From positions 1-14,825 of the forward strand of contig CANHWS010000052.1 of assembly GCA_947464365.1 (NCBI GenBank): a stretch of DNA of 14,825 nucleotides. The letters are read 5' to 3'. The position numbers and the translations under genes were made by a program. The notes beneath the pieces are model-generated. The model had not been told where the DNA came from, did no database searches, and saw nothing but the letters and a program-made list of their open reading frames with translations. The stretch is from Cytophagaceae bacterium. Its GTDB lineage: Bacteria; Bacteroidota; Bacteroidia; Cytophagales; Flexibacteraceae. Shown here piece by piece: positions 6,904 through 13,401 of this stretch. The first letter of the stretch is position 1; each line of letters opens with the position of its first letter.

Positions 6904-8616
6904 CTAACGCGTTTGCAGTGGATAGGTGGCCGTTTCACGCTCCCAAACCGCCATTGCCTGCAGCACACGGTAGGTCATGATGCTGAGGTTAGTGTTGGCG
7001 GCCGTAAGCTGGGTGCGGGCATCTAGGTATTCTATCAGGCTGTTGGTACCCTCTCGATAAGCCCGCTCAAGCAGGTCGAAATAGGTAGTAGCGCTTTGCT
7101 GTTGCCGTTGTGCTGCTTGGTAAGACGCCCATGCAGATCCAACATTAGACAGAGCCACTTGTGCACCTAGCTCGATGGCCTGGGTCTGTTGTTTTTGCTG
7201 AAGTTGCGCCAGGCCAAGCTCCAGTTGGTTTTTGGCAATCTTGAGGCGGTTGCGGTTGGCGTTCCAGACCGGCATATCAAGCGTGAGGCCAAAGAGCACG
7301 TAAGGACTGCGGGCATCCACCCGTAGGCCATTGGCAGACTGGTTACCGAGATCCAAGAAGGTATTGACCCTTGGGTACCAATAGGTCTCAGAAAGTTTGG
7401 TCAGGTTTTGGTTGATATCGACACCTAATTGTAACTGCTTTAACTCCGACCTATGGCTAATGCTTGGGGTCTGATTAGGGGATAGCTGTGCCACTTTGCT
7501 GAGCTCAGCATCGGTGTCATAGTTTGTCGGGATGGCTGTATTAGCTGGCCGGTTCAACAAAAAGTTGAGGTAACGGCGGGCGTTGTCTGTTTGGTTGCGG
7601 GCGTCAATCAGTTGGGATTGAATGCGCTCTTGCTCAGCCTTAATCCTTGCCAAAACAGCTGGGACACTTTTGCCATTCCGGACCAAGCTTTGGCTGATCT
7701 CGAGGCTCTTGGTCAGGAGGGCAAAGGCACTTTCGTAGGTCTGGATAGCGCTATTGGCCGTGAGGTAGTTGTAATAGGCCACCTTGATGTTCTTGACCAA
7801 CTCCCGCTCATAGATTTCAACCTCAAATGTGCGGAGCTGTAGCTGTTGGGTCTGGATGTCCTTGTTGTAGTAGAGGTCCGGGTTGACTAAAGGCATTGAA
7901 GTCCGGATATGGGCATCATATTGGTCCTGAGGGAAAAACGATGTCCTTACGTTTTCGATCTGGGGGAAACTTCGGCTTTGGGTTACTTGATTGAGCGTGC
8001 TGTAAACAGGATTGAGTAGGTCCCCAACAGGAAGGTCGATATACCGACCACCAACGCCACTAGTGTATCCTACATTGAAGTTAACCGATGGCAGAAACAA
8101 ACGTTGGGCATCCTGCAGCGTATTGAGGGCCTTGCTAAGCTCCACTTGGCGCTGTTGGAGGACCAGATTGGTCTTGCGTCCTTCATCAACAAGCTGGTCC
8201 AGCACGGTGGTGGTGGGCAGCATAGCCTTTGCTGCTGGGGTGATTGCTGCTTTGGTCGATCCTGATCCAACAAGAGTTGATTCCTTTGGCTTTTGCCTTG
8301 AGGTATCTACATCGCCGTCGGTTGAGGAGAGGCTTGCTTTGCTGGGATTAGCCGCTGAAGATGACAGGACTGAAGCAGGGCTCAGGTAGCTAAGGCCTGC
8401 GGCATGCAGCGGCATCAGGTGGGTTTGCCGATGTGCTACCATTATTTGGTCAGAGCTACGTTTTGGCGCCCCATTTTGGCTCCGGACCTGAGCCCGCGAC
8501 ACAAAGCTGACCAAAACTAAGGCCAGCATTGGCATGATTAGGATAGACCAATCGGAGGCCCAGAATGCGGCTGAAGCAGTATGGGCCTTATTGGCAGAAA
8601 GTGAGGATATTTTCAT
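6904..8616 (-). CDS. TolC-family outer-membrane efflux channel
   Basis: The 570-residue protein forms the outer-membrane exit duct of the pump. It has a long-n-region signal peptide (hydrophobic 24-40, likely cut near SRAQ, residue 43). Residues 44-135 form an odd Ser/Ala/Thr/Lys-rich stretch of low complexity. The TolC fold starts near residue 136 (TTVLDQLVDEGRKTN). It shows the usual two-fold repeat of long helices and beta strands, for example QRLFLPSVNFNVGYTSG and SETYWYPRVNTFLDLG, and ends with the family's closing helix (REGTNSLIEYLDARTQL). The extra stretch makes it longer than most TolC-like proteins. The ATG at 8616 is preferred to a TTG at 8634 because it leads directly into the signal peptide. 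It starts 42 bases after tetR, in the same operon as the adaptor and pump. Confidence 0.92.
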   Translation of the reverse strand: MKISSLSANKAHTASAAFWASDWSILIMPMLALVLVSFVSRAQVRSQNGAPKRSSDQIMVAHRQTHLMPLHAAGLSYLSPASVLSSSAANPSKASLSSTDGDVDTSRQKPKESTLVGSGSTKAAITPAAKAMLPTTTVLDQLVDEGRKTNLVLQQRQVELSKALNTLQDAQRLFLPSVNFNVGYTSGVGGRYIDLPVGDLLNPVYSTLNQVTQSRSFPQIENVRTSFFPQDQYDAHIRTSMPLVNPDLYYNKDIQTQQLQLRTFEVEIYERELVKNIKVAYYNYLTANSAIQTYESAFALLTKSLEISQSLVRNGKSVPAVLARIKAEQERIQSQLIDARNQTDNARRYLNFLLNRPANTAIPTNYDTDAELSKVAQLSPNQTPSISHRSELKQLQLGVDINQNLTKLSETYWYPRVNTFLDLGNQSANGLRVDARSPYVLFGLTLDMPVWNANRNRLKIAKNQLELGLAQLQQKQQTQAIELGAQVALSNVGSAWASYQAAQRQQQSATTYFDLLERAYREGTNSLIEYLDARTQLTAANTNLSIMTYRVLQAMAVWERETATYPLQTR

Positions 8617-8640
8617 CGTTAATTTAGTTAACAACGTTAA
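8614..8640 (-). repeat. Three TTAAC copies at 9-bp steps up to the tolC-like start codon
   Basis: On the minus strand the 27 bases read as three 9-base units, TTAACGTTG, TTAACTAAA and TTAACGATG. The last unit contains the ATG of the tolC-like gene. Short regular units in the 42-base tetR-tolC gap could be protein sites or could simply be AT-rich leader sequence. Confidence 0.4.
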
Positions 8641-8658
8641 GTAGCGAGGTAAATTTTT

Positions 8659-9297
8659 TTAGGCTTTTGATGCCTTATCGATCCGATACGATTTAAGCAT
8701 GAGGTTCACTTGCTCGAAGGCCAAGGTGGCAATATGTGGTTTGAGATGCTCTGAGATGACCTTGTTGCAGCGTTTCTGGATCTGCAAACTGGCTATGCCA
8801 TGGATTGAGGCCCAGATGGTAAATGCCAAGACCTCAGCACTTTCGGCCCAGATGATGCGGGCATCAATGCAAGCCTGAACATTCTGGACCAAGGAGGCGA
8901 ATGCAGCATTGCCCTCCATCCATTCCAAATCCTCTGGGAGGGCCTCCATTGTGCCGGGTTGTAGGAACATCAGGTCATACAGCTCGGGGTTCTGGAACGC
9001 AAAATCAAGGTAATAGCGCCCCTGAAGCAATAATCGCTCAAAGTGATCCGCGACTTGCTGCAAAGGCCCAAAGTGATGGAACATCAGCTTAAAACCCTCC
9101 TGATGAATGGCATGGAACAGGGCAGCTTTGTCCTTAAAGTAGAGGTAGATGGTCGTCGGGCTGTACTCGATCTTGTCAGCAATGGCACGGATGGAGGTGT
9201 TGTCAAAGCCCTTTTGCAAAAAGACCTCCACTGCCGCAGCAAGGATCAAAGCCCTCAGCTCCTCTTTTTCCCGCTCTTTCCTGTCGTTGACGCCCAT
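8659..9297 (-). CDS. TetR/AcrR-family transcriptional repressor of the efflux operon
   Basis: The 212-residue protein has the TetR N-terminal DNA-binding domain at residues 11-60: ILAAAVEVFLQKGFDNTSIRAIADKI, then the recognition helix region YSPTTIYLYFKDKAALF. The helical C-terminal half (65-212) would bind ligand and dimerise; its ligand cannot be read from sequence. Length is normal. It is the first gene of the operon with tolC-like, adaptor and pump genes. A perfect palindrome lies within its promoter, so it most likely represses itself and the pump genes until an efflux substrate or related molecule binds. The ATG at 9297 is placed about 12-15 bases downstream of the predicted transcription start. 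Family is certain; direct control of this operon is inferred from position and the operator-like site. Confidence 0.93.
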   Translation of the reverse strand: MGVNDRKEREKEELRALILAAAVEVFLQKGFDNTSIRAIADKIEYSPTTIYLYFKDKAALFHAIHQEGFKLMFHHFGPLQQVADHFERLLLQGRYYLDFAFQNPELYDLMFLQPGTMEALPEDLEWMEGNAAFASLVQNVQACIDARIIWAESAEVLAFTIWASIHGIASLQIQKRCNKVISEHLKPHIATLAFEQVNLMLKSYRIDKASKA

Positions 9298-9315
9298 TGT
9301 GTTAGATTAACGACA

Positions 9316-9347
9316 CAAACGTACTGAACACTGTTCAACAAAACAAA
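9316..9347 (-). promoter_or_regulatory. Promoter of the tetR-tolC-MFP-RND operon
   Basis: On the minus strand TTTG (9344-9347) is followed by 20 bases and then TACGTTTG (9316-9323), an exact TAnnTTTG match. Transcription should start near 9310, giving a very short leader before the tetR ATG at 9297. It is one of the two best promoters in the window. Confidence 0.75.
9325..9337. promoter_or_regulatory. Likely TetR operator, 6-1-6 palindrome
   Basis: TGAACA and TGTTCA are exact reverse complements around one base. The site lies between the -33 and -7 boxes, so a bound repressor would block RNA polymerase. The first operon gene encodes a TetR protein, which makes it the obvious candidate ligand of this site. 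Confidence 0.7.
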
Positions 9348-9369
9348 CCTGTTAAGGAAAGTTTCGGAT

Positions 9370-9393
9370 GGGCGGTGGGTTTGGGGGTTTGGG
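9370..9393 (+). other. Canonical G-quadruplex motif
   Basis: Four runs of at least three G on the plus strand (9370-9372, 9377-9379, 9383-9387, 9391-9393) are separated by loops of 4, 3 and 3 bases. The motif lies between the comA terminator and the -33 box of the efflux operon promoter, on the template strand for the operon. Folding is predicted from the pattern only. Confidence 0.5.
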
Positions 9394-9454
9394 TGGTGCG
9401 TGTTTTCTTGTTTGAGCCTTTAAACAGTTTCAAATACTGATGGATAGTCCCCCA

Positions 9455-9489
9455 TAAAACCACCAAAGCCACCCATAAGGTGGCTTTGG
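9455..9489 (-). terminator. Rho-independent terminator after the ComA gene
   Basis: CCAAAGCCACC (9463-9473) and GGTGGCTTTGG (9479-9489) form a perfect 11-pair stem around a 5-base loop. On the minus strand the stem is followed by TGG and then TTTT (9456-9459). It begins 11 bases after the comA stop, separating comA from the efflux operon promoter. Confidence 0.8.
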
Positions 9490-9499
9490 CAGGTTAATA

Positions 9500-10270
9500 T
9501 CAATACCCCTCCGGTGCAAAAAACGTACTAAACGTATCCCCTCTTAGTCCTAGTCGGATGGTTTCGAGTGGGATGACTTCTGCAGGGGCGATGTTGCCGA
9601 GGTTGACATTGGTGCCTAGTAACTTTATGAAGAACACCTGCTGGGCCTTAATGGGTGCCTCCCAAATGATTTTTTCGAACGGGACTTGGGTCAGGATTTC
9701 ATCAACAAGGCCTTCGCGCACTTCGCCAGTGCTGCGGAAGAGCCCAACATTGCCGCCTTCGCGGGCCTCGCCGATGACTTTCCAGGCGCCAGCGTTAAGC
9801 TCGTCGTTCATGAGCTTGATCCACTTATAGGGTGGGATAATCTTCTCGGCATCTTTGCTGCCAACTTCGCTCAGGACGGTAACCTTTTTGGCAAGGGTTT
9901 CGATGTATTTACACTTGACGGCATGGTCCAGCGTGATCGAGCCATCAGAGACCTCGGCATAACGGAGTCCCAATCGATCGATCAGGTCAACATAATCTTG
10001 GAACTGACCACGGACAATAAAGGCCTCGAGCAGGGTGCCGCCGAGATAAACATTGACACCCGCATCATGATAAACTTTGATTTTGGCCTCGAGATTAGGG
10101 GTGAGATAGCTGGTGGCCCATCCTAGTTTGACAAGGTCGATATAGGGGGCACTGCTGCTCATCAGGTCTTCTGCTTCGCGAAGGCTGAGGCCCTTGTCCA
10201 TAGCCATCGTTAGGCCATGGTTACGTGGTTGTACGGTACGTACTGGCAGGTTGGATAGGTGGAAATTCAC
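9500..10270 (-). CDS. comA: Phosphosulfolactate synthase (ComA family)
   Basis: ComA adds sulfite to phosphoenolpyruvate to make (2R)-phospho-3-sulfolactate, the first step of one coenzyme M route. Related enzymes in bacteria make sulfolactate. The 256-residue protein is full length and covers the family from end to end: LPVRTVQPRNHGLTMAMDKG (8-27), DLVKLGWATSYL (45-56), VNVYLGGTLLEAF (72-84), EVSDGSITL (106-114), VLSEVGSK (132-139, whose Lys probably matches the active-site lysine of the archaeal enzyme), GNVGLFRSTGEVR (173-185) and IIWEAPIKAQQVFFI (201-215). The start is a GTG at 10270; no ATG lies upstream in frame, and family similarity begins within ten residues, so GTG is well supported. 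No later coenzyme M gene is in the window. A role in sulfolactate or sulfonolipid metabolism is possible but not shown. Confidence 0.88.
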   Translation of the reverse strand: MNFHLSNLPVRTVQPRNHGLTMAMDKGLSLREAEDLMSSSAPYIDLVKLGWATSYLTPNLEAKIKVYHDAGVNVYLGGTLLEAFIVRGQFQDYVDLIDRLGLRYAEVSDGSITLDHAVKCKYIETLAKKVTVLSEVGSKDAEKIIPPYKWIKLMNDELNAGAWKVIGEAREGGNVGLFRSTGEVREGLVDEILTQVPFEKIIWEAPIKAQQVFFIKLLGTNVNLGNIAPAEVIPLETIRLGLRGDTFSTFFAPEGY

Positions 10271-10475
10271 GCGTGATAGTGGTAGTAATGCGGTTGTGAA
10301 ACGCCCCAGATGGCAAGAGCCAATGTGCCGGATGCGGTACGAATATCTTCAGGTTGATTCGTCTGGTGACAGGTGCAGCAAAGTGGGCTCCCAATGGGCC
10401 ACAAAAGGCCATTAAGCACTTGGGGTAGGACATTGGGGCTACAATACGCACCTAACGAAGGTGGTGATGACGAAA

Positions 10476-11876
10476 TCAGTCATCTTTTTGGGGGCGATAC
10501 TGGTCGATGATCTTGAAGAGCGCCTTTTGGGTTTCGAGCTCATCATAAAACTCATAGAGGACAGTATGACCCTCAAAGTCCAAAAGTAAGGCTTTTTCCA
10601 GATAGACAAGTGCCTCGCGATAGCTGCCTTGGCCCAAGAGGTAGATTACGGCACGATAATAAAGGCTGGACTCCTCTGGGCACTCCTCTATACCAGAGGT
10701 TATGAGGCTGATGGCGCGTTCAAAATCACCACAGTCATAATACACAAAGGACCAGTCGAGGTAGATCTCGTGGTTGTCTGGGTCACAGTTGCAGGCCTCC
10801 TCGTACGCCTCCTGACTGCTGATAATATTACCCATGCGGTACTCAGCTTGGGCCAATCCATACCAATACATGCCCTTGGTACGGTCCAGCTGGAGGGCAC
10901 GGTTAAACCAATGGATGGCCTCGAAGTTGCGGTCTTGTGCCATCATGCAGCTACCGACTCCATGCCATGCATCAGCACAGGTTTTGTCCTCAGCTATGAT
11001 GGATTTATAGGCAGCTACTGCCTTGTCGAACTGCTTGAGATGCTCGTAGCAGGCCGCCACATAGACTTTGGCCTCTTGGTTGGTCGGCTGAAGGGCAAGA
11101 ACATGATTTAGGCAGATGATGGCCGCCTCGAAGGACTCTTCGTTGAGGAGGGCTGCACCTTTCATGAACCACCCCTCCGGCAACTGATCATCAATCACCG
11201 TACAATAGTCAAAGGCCCAAGCAGCCTTGCCAAAGTCATTGAGTTGATTGTGCAGCTGGCCGAGGTAGAACCAAGCCGTGTAGTTATAGGGATCCTGATC
11301 TACCTGTTGCTGATAGAAAGCGACATTGGGTTTGAGCCGTTTGTTCTTGGCAAGGGTCTCTGTCAGGATGTGCCAAGCTTGTTCGTTACGGTTGTTAGAC
11401 AGGATTGCAGCCTTGTATTGGCTAATGCCACGACCGAACTGCCCCTGCTTGATGTAGGCCAAGCCTAGGGCTAGACTAATAACGTCGGGCTCCGCATTGG
11501 CGGCCAAGGATTGCTCTAGCAAAGCAACCAAGGCGCCTGCATTGGCTTCGGTGAGGCTACTTTGGGTCAGAAGCAAAAGACCTTCGGCATGGTAGGGCTG
11601 GAGGGTCAAGCCCTTGTTGGCATAGTCGGACGCAGTCAATTTGTCCCCTTTCAGATACGCCAGCTTGCCACAACTTACCAAAAGATCGGCACTTTGGGGG
11701 TGGACCTCTAGGGCCATATCACAGGCTTGTTGGGCCCGTTGGTTATTCCCTACCTCTAGATAATGCTCAACAATATCATGATAGGCCTCTTGGTCAAAAT
11801 AGGCAGGGGCATCTGTCTCTAGTCCGTGTTCGAACCTAGCGACATAACCCTCAATACCGGTGTTGTTTGACCTCAT
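10476..11876 (-). CDS. Tetratricopeptide-repeat (TPR) protein
   Basis: The 466-residue protein consists almost wholly of about ten TPR units of 34 residues, roughly at 30-60, 64-94, 130-162, 199-231, 234-264, 267-297, 302-331, 336-366, 369-400 and 404-434. Typical unit cores are AWFYLGQLHNQLNDFGKAAW, AYKSIIAEDKTCADAWHGVG and YWYGLAQAEYRMGN. TPR arrays bind other proteins; no enzyme domain, signal peptide or membrane helix is visible, so it should be cytoplasmic. The acidic N-terminus (residues 15-30) is not part of a repeat. ATG at 11876. It sits upstream of comA with a 205-base gap that shows no exact promoter, so the two may be co-transcribed. I recall TPR genes near comA-like genes in other Bacteroidota, but cannot check this here. 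The partner is unknown. Confidence 0.85.
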   Translation of the reverse strand: MRSNNTGIEGYVARFEHGLETDAPAYFDQEAYHDIVEHYLEVGNNQRAQQACDMALEVHPQSADLLVSCGKLAYLKGDKLTASDYANKGLTLQPYHAEGLLLLTQSSLTEANAGALVALLEQSLAANAEPDVISLALGLAYIKQGQFGRGISQYKAAILSNNRNEQAWHILTETLAKNKRLKPNVAFYQQQVDQDPYNYTAWFYLGQLHNQLNDFGKAAWAFDYCTVIDDQLPEGWFMKGAALLNEESFEAAIICLNHVLALQPTNQEAKVYVAACYEHLKQFDKAVAAYKSIIAEDKTCADAWHGVGSCMMAQDRNFEAIHWFNRALQLDRTKGMYWYGLAQAEYRMGNIISSQEAYEEACNCDPDNHEIYLDWSFVYYDCGDFERAISLITSGIEECPEESSLYYRAVIYLLGQGSYREALVYLEKALLLDFEGHTVLYEFYDELETQKALFKIIDQYRPQKDD

Positions 11877-12075
11877 TTTTGTTACCAGACTAAAATTGAA
11901 CTGATTCGGTGCAAAATGCTCCTGACCGTGATCAATGCCATGACCTCGCAGTCCCTTTAGCCATATTGCCTAGGTCTAAGATAGGAGAACGCCACAAAAA
12001 AAGCAAACGAAAGCTAACCATCAGTCCAAAAATTAGGTCAATTGACCCGACGGAGCTACCAATGTGGAAAGTTGG

Positions 12076-12097
12076 AACCGAAGCACGGAGCTTGGTT
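12076..12097 (-). terminator. Possible weak terminator after the dehydrogenase gene
   Basis: AACC-G-AAGC pairs with GCTTGGTT around a 5-base loop, giving eight pairs with one bulged G, directly at the stop codon of the dehydrogenase. On the minus strand only CCAACTTTCC follows, so the T-run is poor. It may slow rather than end transcription into the TPR gene. The rest of 11877-12096 shows nothing I recognise. Confidence 0.3.
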
Positions 12098-13179
12098 TAA
12101 GGCTTCTCCTGCTGGGCATATAGCCCTGTAATGCGTTTGACGGTCTGGCCTAGGGGAGTGTACGGTATCTGGCTGATTTTAGGCAAGATGGAGCCGTCAT
12201 AAACGCTTGTCCGAAAGGCTGTGCGGGCAGTCTCGCGGGTGATGAGCGGCTTGCCCCCTGTTAGCCACACACGGATTCCGTCCAGACGCCAACCGATGGC
12301 TGCAATTAGTTTGGTGAGTTGCCATTTAGGTGGTGAGACTCCCCAGGCTTGTGCGACTGCCTCGAAGAAGGCCCTATAGGTCGTCTGGCCCCCGACCGCC
12401 ACATAACGTTTGCTCAGGTGAGCGGGCTCAGTAGTGGTGGCTGCCCAAACGACGTAACGGGCAAGATCCTCAACATCCAGATAATTGAGGGTAGCCGTGG
12501 TGTAGAACGGTTTGCGGGTCCAGACGTAGCGGAATAAGGTAGCACTGCTGGTAGCCCAGTTGCCATAGGCCAAAACCAAAGCAGGGTTCAGGACGATGCC
12601 CTTAAGGCCCTCCTGAATGCCACGCCAAACCTCGAGCTCGGCCATAAATTTGGTTTCGCCATAATAGGTGTGTGGCATGTTGTCATCCCACTGGCTATCA
12701 GCATCAACCTTGCCGATGTTGGGGCCTTCGGTCTGAGCCTTCCCGAGGGCAGCAACACTGCTGATATGGACGAGTCGGGCCGATGGGTTAAGGGCCAACA
12801 AGGAATCGACCAAGAGCCTTGTGCCTTCTACATTGGTCCTGAAAAGGTCAAGCTTATCTCGGCTGCTGAACGACACGATGGCGGCCGCATGGATAACAAC
12901 TGTTACACCCAGAACAGCATCGGCTACACTTTCGGGGCTTGCGAGGTCAAGTGCATGCCAGGTTAAGGCATCCTGAGGCACATCGGTGCTTAAAGGTAGG
13001 TGCGGTACCATGGCTGCAAAACCCGTTAGGCTTTGGTCCTGCGGCGGGTGGCTATGGTAGGTGGCCCGGACCTTGAAACCAGCGTTAAGCAACGCAGCAA
13101 CTATATGTAGCCCTAACAGACCACTGCCACCCGTAACGAGCGCAAAACCTGATGTTGTACCAAAATGAGTAGTATTCAC
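12097..13179 (-). CDS. NAD(P)-dependent epimerase/dehydratase-like extended SDR
   Basis: The 360-residue protein is an extended short-chain dehydrogenase. The Rossmann nucleotide-binding motif TGGSGLLGLHI lies at residues 16-26, HAAAIVSF at 97-104, the active-site serine in VHISSVAALG (137-146), and the catalytic YxxxK as YYGETK with Tyr173 and Lys177. LNPALVLAYGNW and LNYLDVEDLARYV follow, as in 3-beta-HSD and dihydroflavonol-reductase-like members. The substrate cannot be told. Residues 280-350 vary most in this family and would set specificity. The start is a GTG at 13179: no ATG lies upstream in frame before a stop, and the Rossmann motif begins only 15 residues in. It is divergent from the PAS gene and lies 220 bases ahead of the TPR gene on the same strand. 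Confidence 0.87.
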   Translation of the reverse strand: MNTTHFGTTSGFALVTGGSGLLGLHIVAALLNAGFKVRATYHSHPPQDQSLTGFAAMVPHLPLSTDVPQDALTWHALDLASPESVADAVLGVTVVIHAAAIVSFSSRDKLDLFRTNVEGTRLLVDSLLALNPSARLVHISSVAALGKAQTEGPNIGKVDADSQWDDNMPHTYYGETKFMAELEVWRGIQEGLKGIVLNPALVLAYGNWATSSATLFRYVWTRKPFYTTATLNYLDVEDLARYVVWAATTTEPAHLSKRYVAVGGQTTYRAFFEAVAQAWGVSPPKWQLTKLIAAIGWRLDGIRVWLTGGKPLITRETARTAFRTSVYDGSILPKISQIPYTPLGQTVKRITGLYAQQEKP

Positions 13180-13344
13180 GTTGTTTGGCAGATTTGAAGC
13201 ACCTAATTTTATTCAGTATTGTAGGGTCGTGCGGTCTTTTCCCAAAGGCAGGTTCGTCAGCTTATGCCGCAACAGTAGTACACTGCAGTTTCGGCTCCTG
13301 ACTTCTGACTACAAGCAATATAGTTTCCGTAAATCTACCCCTAG
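13180..13344. promoter_or_regulatory. Divergent intergenic region
   Basis: This stretch must carry the promoters of both the dehydrogenase (minus) and the PAS protein (plus). I found no exact TAnnTTTG box in either direction. The nearest on the plus strand is TAATTTTA at 13204-13211 with a short spacing to TTTG. No strong inverted repeat is visible. Confidence 0.3.
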
Positions 13345-13401
13345 GTGAACCAGTTAGCAACATCAACCCCGCGCGCAAGTGTATCCGAAAGCCCCGCCCC
13401 A

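Noticed and set aside
10393..10413. Bulged hairpin AATGGGCC / GGCCATT in the TPR-comA gap
   Set aside because: One bulge and no T-run on either side; not strong enough to call a terminator.
10221..10451. 76-codon minus-strand frame in the TPR-comA gap
   Set aside because: It overlaps the well-supported comA start in another frame and has no family resemblance.
11909..12100. 63-codon plus-strand frame in the TPR-dehydrogenase gap
   Set aside because: No recognisable family, no promoter, and it overlaps the stop of the dehydrogenase on the other strand.
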